Assembly (NCBI GenBank): GCA_034111145.1
Contig: JAWUXU010000019.1
Span: 4,215-68,214, forward strand
Length of the DNA stretch: 64,000 bases
Origin: Paraglaciecola sp034111145
GTDB lineage: Bacteria > Pseudomonadota > Gammaproteobacteria > Enterobacterales > Alteromonadaceae
Direction of reading: 5' to 3'
Shown: in pieces, positions 36,838-46,749 of the stretch
Layout of the letters: the number at the start of each line of letters is the position of its first letter
Numbering within the stretch: position 1 is the first letter of the stretch
The notes under the pieces: generated by a model
The model's database searches: none
What the model saw: only the letters and a program-made list of their open reading frames with translations
What the model was told of the DNA's origin: nothing
Program-made: the position numbers and the translations under genes

Positions 36838-36863
36838 AAAAAGGACGCCGAAGCGTCCTTTTT
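36838..36863. terminator. Bidirectional terminator between panE-like gene and lysS
   Basis: AAAAAGGACGC-CGAA-GCGTCCTTTTT, a perfect 11-bp stem with a stable tetraloop and A/T tracts on both sides, between convergent genes. Confidence 0.92.
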
Positions 36864-36882
36864 AAAACATAAACTATTATTG

Positions 36883-38430
36883 TTATTCAGCCGGTACTTC
36901 TGGCTTCATATGTGGGAACAAGATCACGTCTTTAATGGTTGGGCTGTCAGTAAATAACATCACCAAACGGTCGATACCTATGCCCTCGCCTGCTGTTGGC
37001 GGTAAGCCGTATTCCAAAGCACGAATGTAATCTTCATCATAGTGCATGGCCTCATCGTCGCCGGCGTCTTTTTCTTCGACTTGTTTACGGAAACGAGCAG
37101 CTTGGTCTTCTGAGTCATTTAACTCTGAGAAACCATTGGCTAATTCACGACCACCCACAAAAAACTCGAAACGGTCAGTAATAAAACTGTCGTTATCGTT
37201 TCTTCGTGCCAGTGGTGAAACTTCCCAAGGATAAGCGGTGATAAAGGTGGGCTGGTCGAGTTTTTCTTCAGCTGTTGCTTCGAAAATTTCACACAAATAT
37301 TTACCTGCACCCCAAATACCGTCAACTTCAGGCTCTTTTATGTGAAGCTGTTTTGCCATTACTTTGAGCTCGGCCAAATTATTTTCAGGATCGTTGATAG
37401 CGTCAACGTTAGCTTCAGGCCAGTATTTAATTACCGCTTCGTTCATAGTTAAACGGGTAAATGGCTGGCCAAAGTCGTAGTTCACTTCGCGAACTATATT
37501 GCCTTCAGTATCTTTAGTGGTGTTTTTGATTATGACCGTACCCAAAACGTCCTGCGCCACTTTACGTAACATTTCTTCAGTTAGGTTCATTAAGTCATGA
37601 TAATCAGCATAAGATTGATAAAACTCTAACATAGTGAATTCAGGGTTATGCCTGGTAGACAAACCTTCATTTCTGAAGTTACGGTTGATTTCGAAAACCC
37701 GCTCAAAACCGCCTACAACCAAGCGTTTAAGGTAAAGTTCGGGGGCAACACGCAGATACATGTCGATATCAAGTGCGTTATGATGGGTGGTAAAAGGTTT
37801 AGCTGTTGCACCGCCTGGTATCACTTGCAACATGGGAGTTTCCACTTCCATAAAGTCACGTTCGATTAAAAAGTTGCGGATGCCACTAACCACTTTACTG
37901 CGAATAATGAAAGTATCACGAGTCTGCTGATTTGTGATCAAGTCAACATAACGCTGACGATATTTGGTTTCTTGATCAGCCAAACCATGGAATTTTTCTG
38001 GTAGTGGACGCAATGATTTAGTTAACAATTGGTATTCGGCCATATCCACATACAAATCACCTTTACCTGATTTGTGTAGGATACCTTTCACACCAATAAT
38101 ATCGCCAATATCCAAACTACCGTAACGTTGTTTGATATCTTTTTGGGCATCTTTGGAAGCATAAGATTGGATCCGACCGGTCATATCTTGTAATGACAAA
38201 AAGGGGCCACGCTTAGCTAAAATACGCCCCGCAATACTGACTACCTTACCAAGTTCTTCCAAAGCCAGTTTTTCATGCTCACCAAATGCTTGCTGTAATT
38301 CATCACTGTAAAATTCACGACGGAAGTCATTGGGGAAACCATTGGATTTGCAATTTTCTCTTATATTAGAAAGTTTAGCGCGGCGCTCTGCAATCAACTT
38401 ATTTTCATCTTGTGTTTGTTCGGTCATCAA
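36883..38430 (-). CDS. lysS: Lysyl-tRNA synthetase, class II
   Basis: 515 residues. The N-terminal OB fold for anticodon binding (VSIAGRILAKRGPFLSLQDMTG) is followed by the class II catalytic core: motif 2 region FRNEGLSTRHNPEFTMLEFYQ and motif 3 GIGIDRLVMLFTDSPTIKDVILFP. It charges tRNA-Lys. It lies 31 nt after prfB, the conserved prfB-lysS arrangement, and is closed by a strong terminator. Confidence 0.97.
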   Translation of the reverse strand: MMTEQTQDENKLIAERRAKLSNIRENCKSNGFPNDFRREFYSDELQQAFGEHEKLALEELGKVVSIAGRILAKRGPFLSLQDMTGRIQSYASKDAQKDIKQRYGSLDIGDIIGVKGILHKSGKGDLYVDMAEYQLLTKSLRPLPEKFHGLADQETKYRQRYVDLITNQQTRDTFIIRSKVVSGIRNFLIERDFMEVETPMLQVIPGGATAKPFTTHHNALDIDMYLRVAPELYLKRLVVGGFERVFEINRNFRNEGLSTRHNPEFTMLEFYQSYADYHDLMNLTEEMLRKVAQDVLGTVIIKNTTKDTEGNIVREVNYDFGQPFTRLTMNEAVIKYWPEANVDAINDPENNLAELKVMAKQLHIKEPEVDGIWGAGKYLCEIFEATAEEKLDQPTFITAYPWEVSPLARRNDNDSFITDRFEFFVGGRELANGFSELNDSEDQAARFRKQVEEKDAGDDEAMHYDEDYIRALEYGLPPTAGEGIGIDRLVMLFTDSPTIKDVILFPHMKPEVPAE

Positions 38431-38461
38431 CTTTCCTGATATTTCTTTACTGTTTTGGGTA

Positions 38462-39560
38462 TTACAAACCAGATTTTAAACTGGCTTGAATAAATTTGTC
38501 TAAATCGCCGTCTAACACGGCTTGTGTATTGCGGGTTTCTACCCCAGTGCGTAAATCTTTAATCCGCGAGTCATCCAGTACATAAGAGCGTATTTGGCTG
38601 CCCCACCCTATGTCCGACTTTCCGTCTTCCATGGTTTGCTTTTCTTGGTTTTGTTTATGCATTTCATGTTCATACAGCTTGGCTTTTAACTGTTTCATAG
38701 CCTGTGCTTTGTTTTTGTGCTGTGAACGGTCATTTTGACATTGCACCACTATGTTGGTTGGTTCATGTGTAATGCGTACGGCCGAATCTGTTCGGTTAAC
38801 GTGTTGACCTCCGGCCCCCGAAGCACGATAAGTATCAATTCGTAAATCTGAAGGATCAATTTCAATTTCAATATCATCATCAACTTCAGGATAAGCAAAA
38901 GCAGACGCAAAAGATGTATGCCTGCGGCTACCAGAATCAAAAGGTGACTTTCTAACTAATCTATGAACGCCAGTCTCTGTGCGGATCCATCCAAAGGCAT
39001 ACTCACCACTAAATTTAATAGTGGCACTTTTAATGCCGGCTACATCACCGTCAGATACTTCAATTAATTCAGTTTTAAAGCCATGCGCTTCGCCCCAACG
39101 TAAATACATACGCAGTAGCATATTGGCCCAATCTTGTGCTTCGGTGCCTCCCGAGCCAGATTGAATATCAATATACCCATGGTTGGAGTCATTGGGGCCA
39201 GAAAACATACGTCTAAATTCGAGTATTTCAAGTTTTTTAACTAGCTCAGCAAGTTCAGACTCAGCCTCGTCAAATGTATCTTGATCTTCGGCCTCAACTG
39301 CCAGTTCTACCAAGCCTTCAACGTCCTCAGTCCCCCGCTCTAACAGAACTATAGTTTCGACGACCAGCTCAAGAGACACTTTTTCTTTACCTAAGGCTTG
39401 AGCGCGCTCAGGCAGATCCCACACATCTGGGCTTTCTAATTCGCGATTAACTTCTTCAAGGCGTTCTTTCTTTTGATCATAGTCAAAGATACCCCCGAAG
39501 TGACTCTGCCCGGAGTCTGATATCCGCTAGCGCATTATGTACAGGATTGATTTCAAACAT
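38462..39560 (-). CDS. prfB: Peptide chain release factor 2 with programmed +1 frameshift
   Basis: The true start is ATG 39560. After 25 codons the frame meets TGA at 39485-39483 in the context GGGGGTATCTTTGAC, the classical RF2 autoregulatory site with its internal Shine-Dalgarno-like G run and slippery CTT. Skipping one T continues in the frame that ends at 38462, giving 365 residues, the same as E. coli RF2. The codon-recognition motif SPF (KSPFDSGS) and the catalytic GGQ (GAGGQHVNRTDSA) are present. RF2 releases chains at UGA and UAA and limits its own synthesis through the shift. Confidence 0.97.
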
Positions 39561-39654
39561 AAATTATAGGGTTTCACTCTATATATAAGGATGTAGATTT
39601 TAACGGATTTTACACGCTAATAATAGAGAGAGTCTTAGAATTAACAGACTAGAC

Positions 39655-40527
39655 TTATTCTTTAGTTGCCATGCCTTTAAATTTGAATTTAGCTTTGTCT
39701 TTATTTTTTTCAGAATACCAATGTTCCATAAAATCAGCATAAATGGCTTGCTCAATTTCTATCGCTCGTTCAGTAGGGCAAAATATAGTAATTCCAATTT
39801 CGGTATCCCCAAGCTCCGTAGTTGAAACTTTAATATGTGGGTCAGGGCCAGCAATAGTAATTTCCAAACGCCTTTCAATCATATGATTATAGCGCACCGC
39901 CACATCGTAAAAATCTGCACAATAAGATTTTGCGTTCTCGACTATTTTATCAATAAATACGAAAGGATTGACACTTTGATCACGTGTGATGATGAAATGA
40001 TGTGTGGCATATCTTTTTAAAAAATTCAGATTTTTGATTGGGCTGGTCATCAATTTATTATTAGGAATAAACAACGTTTTACCTGTGTATTCGTAACTCT
40101 GAATATTAACTTCCAGTAAAGTGGTTTTTATCCAATCTGTAGCCGAAACCTCGCCAACAAAATGGTCAACTTCAATCCAGTCTCCTATACGAAAAGGCCT
40201 AGTTGAAACTAAATAGAAAAAGCCAATAACACATTGAATGAATTCTCGGGTTGCCAAGACAATAGCCACAGAAAAAGCGGCAATCGAAAAAGCGAATGTC
40301 TGCATTTCTTCTGCCCATAAGCTAAACAATGACACTATGAGTACAAGATTTAAAACGTTCTTAACGTTGTTAACTAAGTCTCTTTTATCTTCACCTTTGT
40401 TTTTAGCGTATTTGCGAAGTAATTTCACTAGTACGTATTTTGTCAAAAATGACAAAAAAATGATTGTAAAAGTTAAGGCCAGTTTATTTTCAGAAAAATT
40501 TTCAAAAATATAATTTATGAATTCCAT
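39655..40527 (-). CDS. Small MscS-family mechanosensitive channel protein
   Basis: 290 residues with about three N-terminal membrane helices and the MscS beta-domain: RPFRIGDWIEVDHFVGEV followed by TTLLEVNIQSYEYTGKTLFIPNNKLMTSPIKN. The pore-lining helix corresponds to the FAFSIAAFSVAIVLATREFIQCVIGFFYL region. It probably opens under membrane tension to release solutes after osmotic downshock. The short form lacks the large periplasmic extensions of MscK/MscM. It is a single gene downstream of prfB on the same strand as read from the right. Confidence 0.87.
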   Translation of the reverse strand: MEFINYIFENFSENKLALTFTIIFLSFLTKYVLVKLLRKYAKNKGEDKRDLVNNVKNVLNLVLIVSLFSLWAEEMQTFAFSIAAFSVAIVLATREFIQCVIGFFYLVSTRPFRIGDWIEVDHFVGEVSATDWIKTTLLEVNIQSYEYTGKTLFIPNNKLMTSPIKNLNFLKRYATHHFIITRDQSVNPFVFIDKIVENAKSYCADFYDVAVRYNHMIERRLEITIAGPDPHIKVSTTELGDTEIGITIFCPTERAIEIEQAIYADFMEHWYSEKNKDKAKFKFKGMATKE

Positions 40528-40839
40528 ACAGGATATCTAGCTTGAAATGGTCTAAAAATAATTATTATACACAACTATGTATCAGAGCATATGTTGATTA
40601 TTTACTTATAAAAAAATAACGTTTTACCTAAAGCTCTGGCTGTAAATAATCTGCAACGTCACGAAATACTAGATATTAAAATTGTGCATATCTATTTTAC
40701 CTAATACCTAAGCATTATTGAAACCACCACCTGACTCAGGTAGGAAAAACCTTGCCACCAGGCGATGTAAGTTCAGGCAGTAAGATATCTAAGCATAAAG
40801 GCACCACTAATACTTATCGGACTGCAACCCTAGCTAAAT
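40528..40839. other. Intergenic stretch between FMN-reductase and MscS-like genes
   Basis: About 310 bp without an ORF or clear hairpin. It must contain the promoter of the mscS-like gene. Confidence 0.45.
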
Positions 40840-41412
40840 TTAACCTTTCAATTTGCTTAAGATTTCGACCAGCTCTTTACCAAGAGATTTTAGCGCTTTT
40901 TCGGTTTTTTCATCCGTAATATCGCCTTGTTCATCAAATAATTTAAATGCCCCGCCCACAGCTTTTTGATTGGGTAACACCATAGTGCCTATGTTTTCCA
41001 TCAACATACGCAGTGCACCCAAGACCCGCAATCCGCCTAATCCACCAGGCGATGCTGCCATTATGGCAGCTACCTTACCTCGATAAGCTGCCATAGGTGC
41101 CTCATCGCCTGTTTTTCTAGATGCCCAATCAATAGCATTTTTAAATAAGCTGCTGTAGGAGCTATTATATTCAGGAGATGAAATTAAAAATCCGTCATGA
41201 CTTATCAGTAATTCTTTAAAGGCTTGAGCATCCACAGGCATGCCGTGTTCAGCTTCTAAGTCTTCATTAAAAATAGGCATAGCAAAATCTTCAAGATTAA
41301 CGATCGTTACCTCTGCTCCGGCTTCTTCAGCACCTTTCGCAGCGACTGCTAATACCTTTTTATTAACTGAATCTTTTCTACCACTACCCGAAAAGGCTAG
41401 GATCTTAACCAT
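40840..41412 (-). CDS. NADPH-dependent FMN reductase family protein
   Basis: A 190-residue flavodoxin-fold protein. The FMN phosphate loop is AFSGSGRKDSVNKKVL, and the flavin-binding segment SPEYNSSYSSLFKNAIDWASR is typical of the NADPH-dependent FMN reductase/chromate-quinone reductase group. It would reduce FMN, quinones or similar acceptors in the cytoplasm. It follows argS and a terminator, so it is probably transcribed on its own. Confidence 0.88.
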   Translation of the reverse strand: MVKILAFSGSGRKDSVNKKVLAVAAKGAEEAGAEVTIVNLEDFAMPIFNEDLEAEHGMPVDAQAFKELLISHDGFLISSPEYNSSYSSLFKNAIDWASRKTGDEAPMAAYRGKVAAIMAASPGGLGGLRVLGALRMLMENIGTMVLPNQKAVGGAFKLFDEQGDITDEKTEKALKSLGKELVEILSKLKG

Positions 41413-41493
41413 ATTAGTTGTCTCACTTATTATTAAATACTGTTAGATAAACCATACAGGATATTAAGTATGGTTAGTTCGAAATTATTTCAT

Positions 41494-41530
41494 TTAAAAT
41501 AAAAACAACCCGCCAACTAACAGGTTGTTT
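41494..41530 (-). terminator. Terminator downstream of argS
   Basis: On the minus strand AAACAACC (41530-41523) pairs with GGTTGTTT (41510-41503), followed by TTTTATTTT. It lies about 70 nt after the argS stop. Confidence 0.65.
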
Positions 41531-41546
41531 GCTTTACTTGTAGTTC

Positions 41547-41563
41547 GGATCGCGCGGCGATCC
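41547..41563. repeat. GC-rich palindrome in the argS 3' region (REP-like)
   Basis: GGATCGC-GCG-GCGATCC is a 7-bp GC-rich hairpin inside AT-rich sequence, between the argS stop and its terminator. Position and composition recall repetitive extragenic palindromes. No second copy was found in this window. Confidence 0.4.
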
Positions 41564-41599
41564 TACCGGCTAGTCATTTAACTCTCGAAGCTCGATTTT

Positions 41600-43330
41600 C
41601 TACATTTTTTCCATAGTCTCAATACCTAACAAGTCCAAACCTGACTGTAATGTTTTAGCGGTCAACTGAGCTAACATTAAACGACTATTTTTAGTCTGTT
41701 CATCAATGCCCTCTTTTAAGATTGGGCAAGCTTCGTAGAAACTCATAAACAAACTGGCGAGCTCGTATATATAGGTACACAGCACATGAGGTGTAGCTTC
41801 GCTTGATACTTGTTTAATAGCTTCAACATATTGCATTAACTTGACTGCTAGCAGCTGTTCTTGAACTTCTTCTAGCAGGATATCGGCTTGTAAGTTCACG
41901 TCATCAACATCAGCCTTTCTGAAAATACTTTGTACTCGAGCATAAGCATACTGCAAATAAGGCGCGGTATTACCTTCAAAACTAAGCATGGTATCCCAGT
42001 TAAAAACATAATCTGTAGTGCGATTTTTACTCAGATCAGCATATTTCACTGCTCCAATACCCACTTTGCCAGCAATAATTTTACGTTCTTGTGTCGACAA
42101 ATCGGATTCACGTTTATTGATCAGTATTACAGCTCGTTCAATAGCTTCTTCTAATAGTTCGGCTAATTTAACGGTACCGCCGGTACGCGTTTTAAAAGGT
42201 TTACCGTCGCTGCCTAACATCATCCCAAATGGGCAATGTTCGTAACTTTGTTGTGCATTGATAAAGCCTGCTTTACGGGCAACAATTTCTGTTTGTTTAA
42301 AATGCAAAGCTTGACGGACATCTGTAAAAATTAATGTGCGATCAGCACCTAACTTTCCACAGCGATAACGAATAGCCGCTTGGTCGGTCGTAGCATATAA
42401 ATATCCACCCCCCGATTTTTGCACTATGTAGGCAGCGGGGTTGCCCTCTTTGTCGGCCATTTCCTGCAATAGAGCCACTTGTGCACCTTGACTTTCGACC
42501 ACAATACCAGCTGCTTTAAGCTCTGCTACCGTTGCGGCCAAATCATTGTTGTAAGCACTTTCACCCATTACATCGGTACGTTGTAAACTAACATTGAGCG
42601 TTTTATACACTTTTTCACTGTGAACAATTGATAGATGTACAAACGTTTTCCATGAGCTCATACAGAGCTCATCACCTGCTTGTAATTTCACCACATTTTC
42701 ACGGGATCTGTCGGCAAAGCCGTCTTCGTTATCAAAACGAAGCTTTGCTGCACGATAAAAGTCCTCTAAATCGGATAACTCTGCAACTCCCGCTGATTCG
42801 AGCTGATCGTCGAGATGCGCAATCAACATGCCAAACTGTGTGCCCCAGTCAGCCATGTGATTTTGACGAATAACCTTATGTCCTAAAAATTCAACGGTGT
42901 TCGCCAAGGAGTCACCAATAATGGTGCTACGCAAGTGACCCACGTGCATTTCTTTTGCCAGATTAGGCGCAGAGTAATCCACCACTACGGTTTGTTGTTT
43001 TTCGGTTTCTATAGCAAGGCGACTATCAGCGTTAGCCACTTGTAGTTGCTGGGCTAACCACTGGGGTTTAAGATAAATATTGATAAAACCTGGGCCTGCG
43101 ACTTCAAGCTTTTCAACTTCGTCATCTAACTCGACGGCATCCACAATTTTTTGGGCAATATCTCGTGGGTTTTGTTTCAGCACTTTTGTTAATGCCATGG
43201 CACCATTAAATTGGTAATGTCCAAAACCGACACGGGTACTGCGACTAAGTGGCGCGGCTGTGCCTTCTGGTGCGCCTATGGCAGTAAGTGCGGCTTGAAA
43301 TCTTGCTAGTAATAATGTGTGTAAATTCAT
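41600..43330 (-). CDS. argS: Arginyl-tRNA synthetase
   Basis: 576-residue class I synthetase. HVGHLRS (HIGH motif) follows the family-specific DYSAPNLAKEMH. The N-terminal ArgRS additional domain is present (LARFQAALTAIGAP onwards). The KMSKS region is replaced by GSDGKPFKTRTGG, as usual in bacterial ArgRS. The C-terminal anticodon-binding DALR domain is intact. It charges tRNA-Arg. It follows prfC on the same strand after a 46-nt gap. Confidence 0.97.
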   Translation of the reverse strand: MNLHTLLLARFQAALTAIGAPEGTAAPLSRSTRVGFGHYQFNGAMALTKVLKQNPRDIAQKIVDAVELDDEVEKLEVAGPGFINIYLKPQWLAQQLQVANADSRLAIETEKQQTVVVDYSAPNLAKEMHVGHLRSTIIGDSLANTVEFLGHKVIRQNHMADWGTQFGMLIAHLDDQLESAGVAELSDLEDFYRAAKLRFDNEDGFADRSRENVVKLQAGDELCMSSWKTFVHLSIVHSEKVYKTLNVSLQRTDVMGESAYNNDLAATVAELKAAGIVVESQGAQVALLQEMADKEGNPAAYIVQKSGGGYLYATTDQAAIRYRCGKLGADRTLIFTDVRQALHFKQTEIVARKAGFINAQQSYEHCPFGMMLGSDGKPFKTRTGGTVKLAELLEEAIERAVILINKRESDLSTQERKIIAGKVGIGAVKYADLSKNRTTDYVFNWDTMLSFEGNTAPYLQYAYARVQSIFRKADVDDVNLQADILLEEVQEQLLAVKLMQYVEAIKQVSSEATPHVLCTYIYELASLFMSFYEACPILKEGIDEQTKNSRLMLAQLTAKTLQSGLDLLGIETMEKM

Positions 43331-43376
43331 GTTTGCTCTTGTCTATAAAATACTTCAGGCTCTTAATAAATGTGTC

Positions 43377-44954
43377 TTAGTGCTCTCTGGTAGTGTGAAA
43401 CTCAATATCAGGATAACGTTCTTTGGCCAGAGATAAGTTTACTCTGGTAGGTGCAATATAAGCCAGATTATCACCGCCATCTAAAGACAAGTTGGCTTCT
43501 GCCTTGCGTCTGAATTCGTCAAGTTTTCTTGGATCTTTAGATGTTACCCACTGTGCGGTATACACGTTAATATGCTCATACATGGCATCTACATTGTATT
43601 CGCCTTTTAAACGCGCCACGACGACGTCAAACTGCAACACACCTACAGCCCCAACTATCAAATCGTTATTTTGTAACGGTCTGAACACTTGCACAGCACC
43701 TTCTTCAGCTAATTGAATTAAACCTTTTTGCAACTGTTTTTGTTTGAGCGGGTCTTTTAATCGAATACGTTTAAATAGTTCTGGGGCAAAATTAGGAATA
43801 CCCGCAAAGCGAAACTTTTCGCCTGAGGTAAATGTATCGCCTATTTGAATAGAGCCATGATTATGCAGACCAATTATGTCACCCGCGTAAGCCACTTCTA
43901 ATAACTCTCGATCGCTGGCTAAAAACGTCACTGCATCTGAAATCCTTACATCCTTGCCTATGCGGCTATGATGCATTTTCATGCCTTTTTCGTATTTGCC
44001 CGATACTATGCGACAAAACGCAATACGATCGCGGTGTTTTGGATCCATATTGGCTTGTATTTTAAATACAAAACCACTGAACTTTTGTTCGTTTGATTCA
44101 ACTTTGCGCTCACTGGTTCCACGCCCTTGAGGTAACGGTGCCCATTCAACCAAACCATCAAGCATATGATCAACACCAAAGTTACCCATAGCTGTACCAA
44201 AGAATACTGGTGTTAGTTCTCCAGCCAAAAATTCATCATGATTAAACTCGTGAGATGCTCCTTTGACCAGTTCAAGCATGTCTCGTATTTCTTCAGCATA
44301 AACACCGATTGCTTTATCTAATTCAGGATTATGTAAACCTTTAACAACACGCAATTCTTGAATGGTGTGACCTAGGCCAGTTTTATAAAGATAAGTTTCA
44401 TCTCTGAGCAGATGATATACACCTTTGAATTCTTTCCCCATTCCAATTGGCCAAGTGATAGGCGCACATTTGATATTCAGTACTTTTTCAACTTCATCTA
44501 ATAAATCAATCGGGTCGCGAGTATCTCTGTCGAGCTTATTCATAAAAGTAATAATGGGCGTGTCACGCAAACGCGTTACGTCCATGAGTTTTATGGTACG
44601 CGCTTCTACACCTTTGGCTGCATCTATTACCATCAAACATGAATCTACAGCAGTTAATGTTCGATAAGTATCTTCTGAGAAATCTTCATGCCCCGGAGTA
44701 TCTAACAAGTTTACTGTGCATTGACGATACGGAAATTGCATAACTGAGGTAGTGACAGATATACCCCGCTCCTTTTCCATCTCCATCCAGTCAGACTTAG
44801 CATGTTGCCCAGATTTTTTGCCTTTTACCGTTCCGGCTTTTTGTAATGCATTGCCGTACAACAATACTTTTTCTGTAATGGTGGTTTTACCCGCATCGGG
44901 GTGAGAGATAATCGCAAAGGTGCGGCGTTTATCAACTTCTTGCTGAAAAGACAT
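43377..44954 (-). CDS. prfC: Peptide chain release factor 3
   Basis: 525-residue translational GTPase. G1 SHPDAGKTT, G2 region ERGISVTTSVMQF, G3 DTPGHEDF and G4 NKLD are all in order, with the RF3-specific FRFAGIPNFAPELF and C-terminal domains. RF3-GTP removes RF1 and RF2 from the ribosome after peptide release. Length and N-terminus (MSFQQEVDKRRTFAIISHPDAGKTT region) match E. coli RF3. Confidence 0.97.
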   Translation of the reverse strand: MSFQQEVDKRRTFAIISHPDAGKTTITEKVLLYGNALQKAGTVKGKKSGQHAKSDWMEMEKERGISVTTSVMQFPYRQCTVNLLDTPGHEDFSEDTYRTLTAVDSCLMVIDAAKGVEARTIKLMDVTRLRDTPIITFMNKLDRDTRDPIDLLDEVEKVLNIKCAPITWPIGMGKEFKGVYHLLRDETYLYKTGLGHTIQELRVVKGLHNPELDKAIGVYAEEIRDMLELVKGASHEFNHDEFLAGELTPVFFGTAMGNFGVDHMLDGLVEWAPLPQGRGTSERKVESNEQKFSGFVFKIQANMDPKHRDRIAFCRIVSGKYEKGMKMHHSRIGKDVRISDAVTFLASDRELLEVAYAGDIIGLHNHGSIQIGDTFTSGEKFRFAGIPNFAPELFKRIRLKDPLKQKQLQKGLIQLAEEGAVQVFRPLQNNDLIVGAVGVLQFDVVVARLKGEYNVDAMYEHINVYTAQWVTSKDPRKLDEFRRKAEANLSLDGGDNLAYIAPTRVNLSLAKERYPDIEFHTTREH

Positions 44955-46421
44955 GGGATACTCTTAGGTGAACTGGCTACCAGATAATTTGGTCAAGGAT
45001 TGTATATGACTCCGATAAAAAAGTCGCTGATCTGATGAAACTTTGTGTCTTAGTACACGGTTTTATTAGGCTCCATGCTTTTTACTATAATAAAGGTCGA
45101 TATTTTCACTATTTATTATTCTCTTTTGTATTTACTCAAACCGTTGTTTAAATTACATTATTTATTAATGTTTTTGTCCTACTTAAAATCTCACGCACAC
45201 ATCAACATATTGTCATCAAAAAAAGATTTAATATGCCTCGCAAAAAATTTTAGTGGCAATCAGGTCATTGCGCAAATAGGCAGGTTACACTCAAGAAGAA
45301 CGTGCTCAACAAGTAGGTATTAGCCGTGAAACTTTTTATGCTATTGAAAATGACAAATCTGAAAAATAGACAATATTGGGGTTAGTGTGGTGAATAAGTG
45401 GTGCTCTATTTGCCGCCAAACAGCGTCCGAACAGACACGTAAATCTTTCTTATGTACCCTTATGGACTATTTCGGCTTTAGTTTATGCTAATTTTCATTT
45501 AAGCCTATTAATACTTGGTTATTTCTCCCCAGACCGTCACAACTTTCTTAGGAGGCTTTTTTGTATTTTTTGGTATTGCCGCCTTTGGCACACATTGGCT
45601 TTCGATCTTAATTATATAATTTTGTTAATTTTTACGTTGAGCATTTGCAGGACAGATATAAATGTCTTAAATGTCATCATCATTCTAGTTTTACAATTGA
45701 TTTGGGAAAGTTTAGCCTGGAATACGCTTAATGATGAGAACCTGATTAGGGTGATCTTGTATTTAACTGCTATTTATATAACCTATTGTTTTCGTTATAG
45801 CTGCTCAGTAAGTTTTTTTGAGGGGTGGGTGTAAAACTGTAATAACTCCTTAGGCAAACGAATTACACTGATAATCATATTACATAACGCCCAAAATATC
45901 ACTCCAATCCAATCCATAATTAGGAAACGTGATGCCCGTAAACCCACTACTTTATGTTTAATAGCCTTAGTTAATCTGACCATTAGCTATTTTTTTCACA
46001 ATACGCGCATTCAAAATAAATAAATAAATCTGGTTATTTGATTATTATAGACCTACCCTTAATCAAACAACATTGCAAGAAGATACAATAGTTTTCCTTT
46101 TTATTGAAAGACACAATATTGTTTTTTACTATCTGATTTTTATATAATAAACCAGTTTATGTTTAGAGCATCTTTTTAATAGATAGATATATTAAGAATC
46201 ATATTGTCTTTATAGGACTTTACGTTAAAAAATAATGTGAATTTATATTTTTAATAATGAACAATTAAAAGTGGAATTTACCTATTGTAAAATTAATTCA
46301 CCTCGTGGAGTCAAATCCACATTTTTTTCAGTAGTATTAAGTTATAATATAATAGTTAGATTCATAGATATGAAAAATCACTACTCTAGTGCAGTTATAA
46401 TAATAATAATAGGATACAAAA
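44955..46421. other. AT-rich decayed region without intact genes
   Basis: About 1.47 kb, strongly AT-rich towards the right end. It holds a degenerate XRE-type HTH fragment (45253-45369) followed by scattered hydrophobic frames (for example 45595-45834). These look like the remains of an HTH-regulator plus small-membrane-protein pair. None of the frames has a convincing ribosome site. Confidence 0.5.
45253..45369 (+). pseudogene. Degenerate XRE-family HTH regulator fragment
   Basis: The frame reads VAIRSLRK-stop-AGYTQEERAQQVGISRETFYAIENDKSEK-stop. This is the helix-turn-helix of short XRE regulators (LRKEAGYTQEELA...VSRQTIYAIEN) with TAG where Glu is expected and an early stop after the recognition helix. 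The N-terminal Met region is also unclear. It is a decayed copy, not a working gene. Confidence 0.7.
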
Positions 46422-46676
46422 ATGTATATTAATGGTGCCGACTTAAGAATAATGCGTCTTGATGCTGGGTTAACAACAGTTAAAATGGCAAAACTGGCTA
46501 ACGTGAAAACGCGTAAGACTTATGAAAATTGGGAAAAAAATATTGGTGCACCAAGCATGAACCAGTTTATTGCCATGTGTGTGGGTTGCAATTACAACTC
46601 ATCTAAGTTTGTAAAATTGGCCGTTGATCGTCAAGACACTGCTGAAATTCTGAATGTGACAGCTGCACGTCGTTAA
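46422..46676 (+). CDS. Small HTH-type DNA-binding protein
   Basis: 84 residues with AGGA upstream of the ATG. ADLRIMRLDAGLTTVKMAKLANVKTRKTYENWEKNIGAPSMNQFIAMC has the layout of an XRE/Cro-like helix-turn-helix, with NWEKNIGAPSMNQF after the recognition helix as in many phage-type repressors. It is an isolated gene in an AT-rich region. Target and role are unknown. Confidence 0.65.
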   Translation: MYINGADLRIMRLDAGLTTVKMAKLANVKTRKTYENWEKNIGAPSMNQFIAMCVGCNYNSSKFVKLAVDRQDTAEILNVTAARR

Positions 46677-46749
46677 TTTTTATCTGGGGGCATGTCCCCC
46701 ACCGTTTATTGATAATTTTTCCAATTATCTAGCTCAAAACATACAACTT

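Noticed and set aside
45075..45323. 82-codon + strand ORF
   Set aside because: It overlaps the XRE remnant in another frame and has no plausible start or homology.
45795..45983. 62-codon minus-strand ORF with one hydrophobic segment
   Set aside because: No ribosome site, and it overlaps other decayed frames in the AT-rich region. It may be a relic but cannot be supported as a gene.
46685..46700. GGGGGCATGTCCCCC hairpin after the small HTH gene, as a terminator
   Set aside because: The stem is good but no U-tract follows on the + strand. It may still be a weak stop or a binding site.
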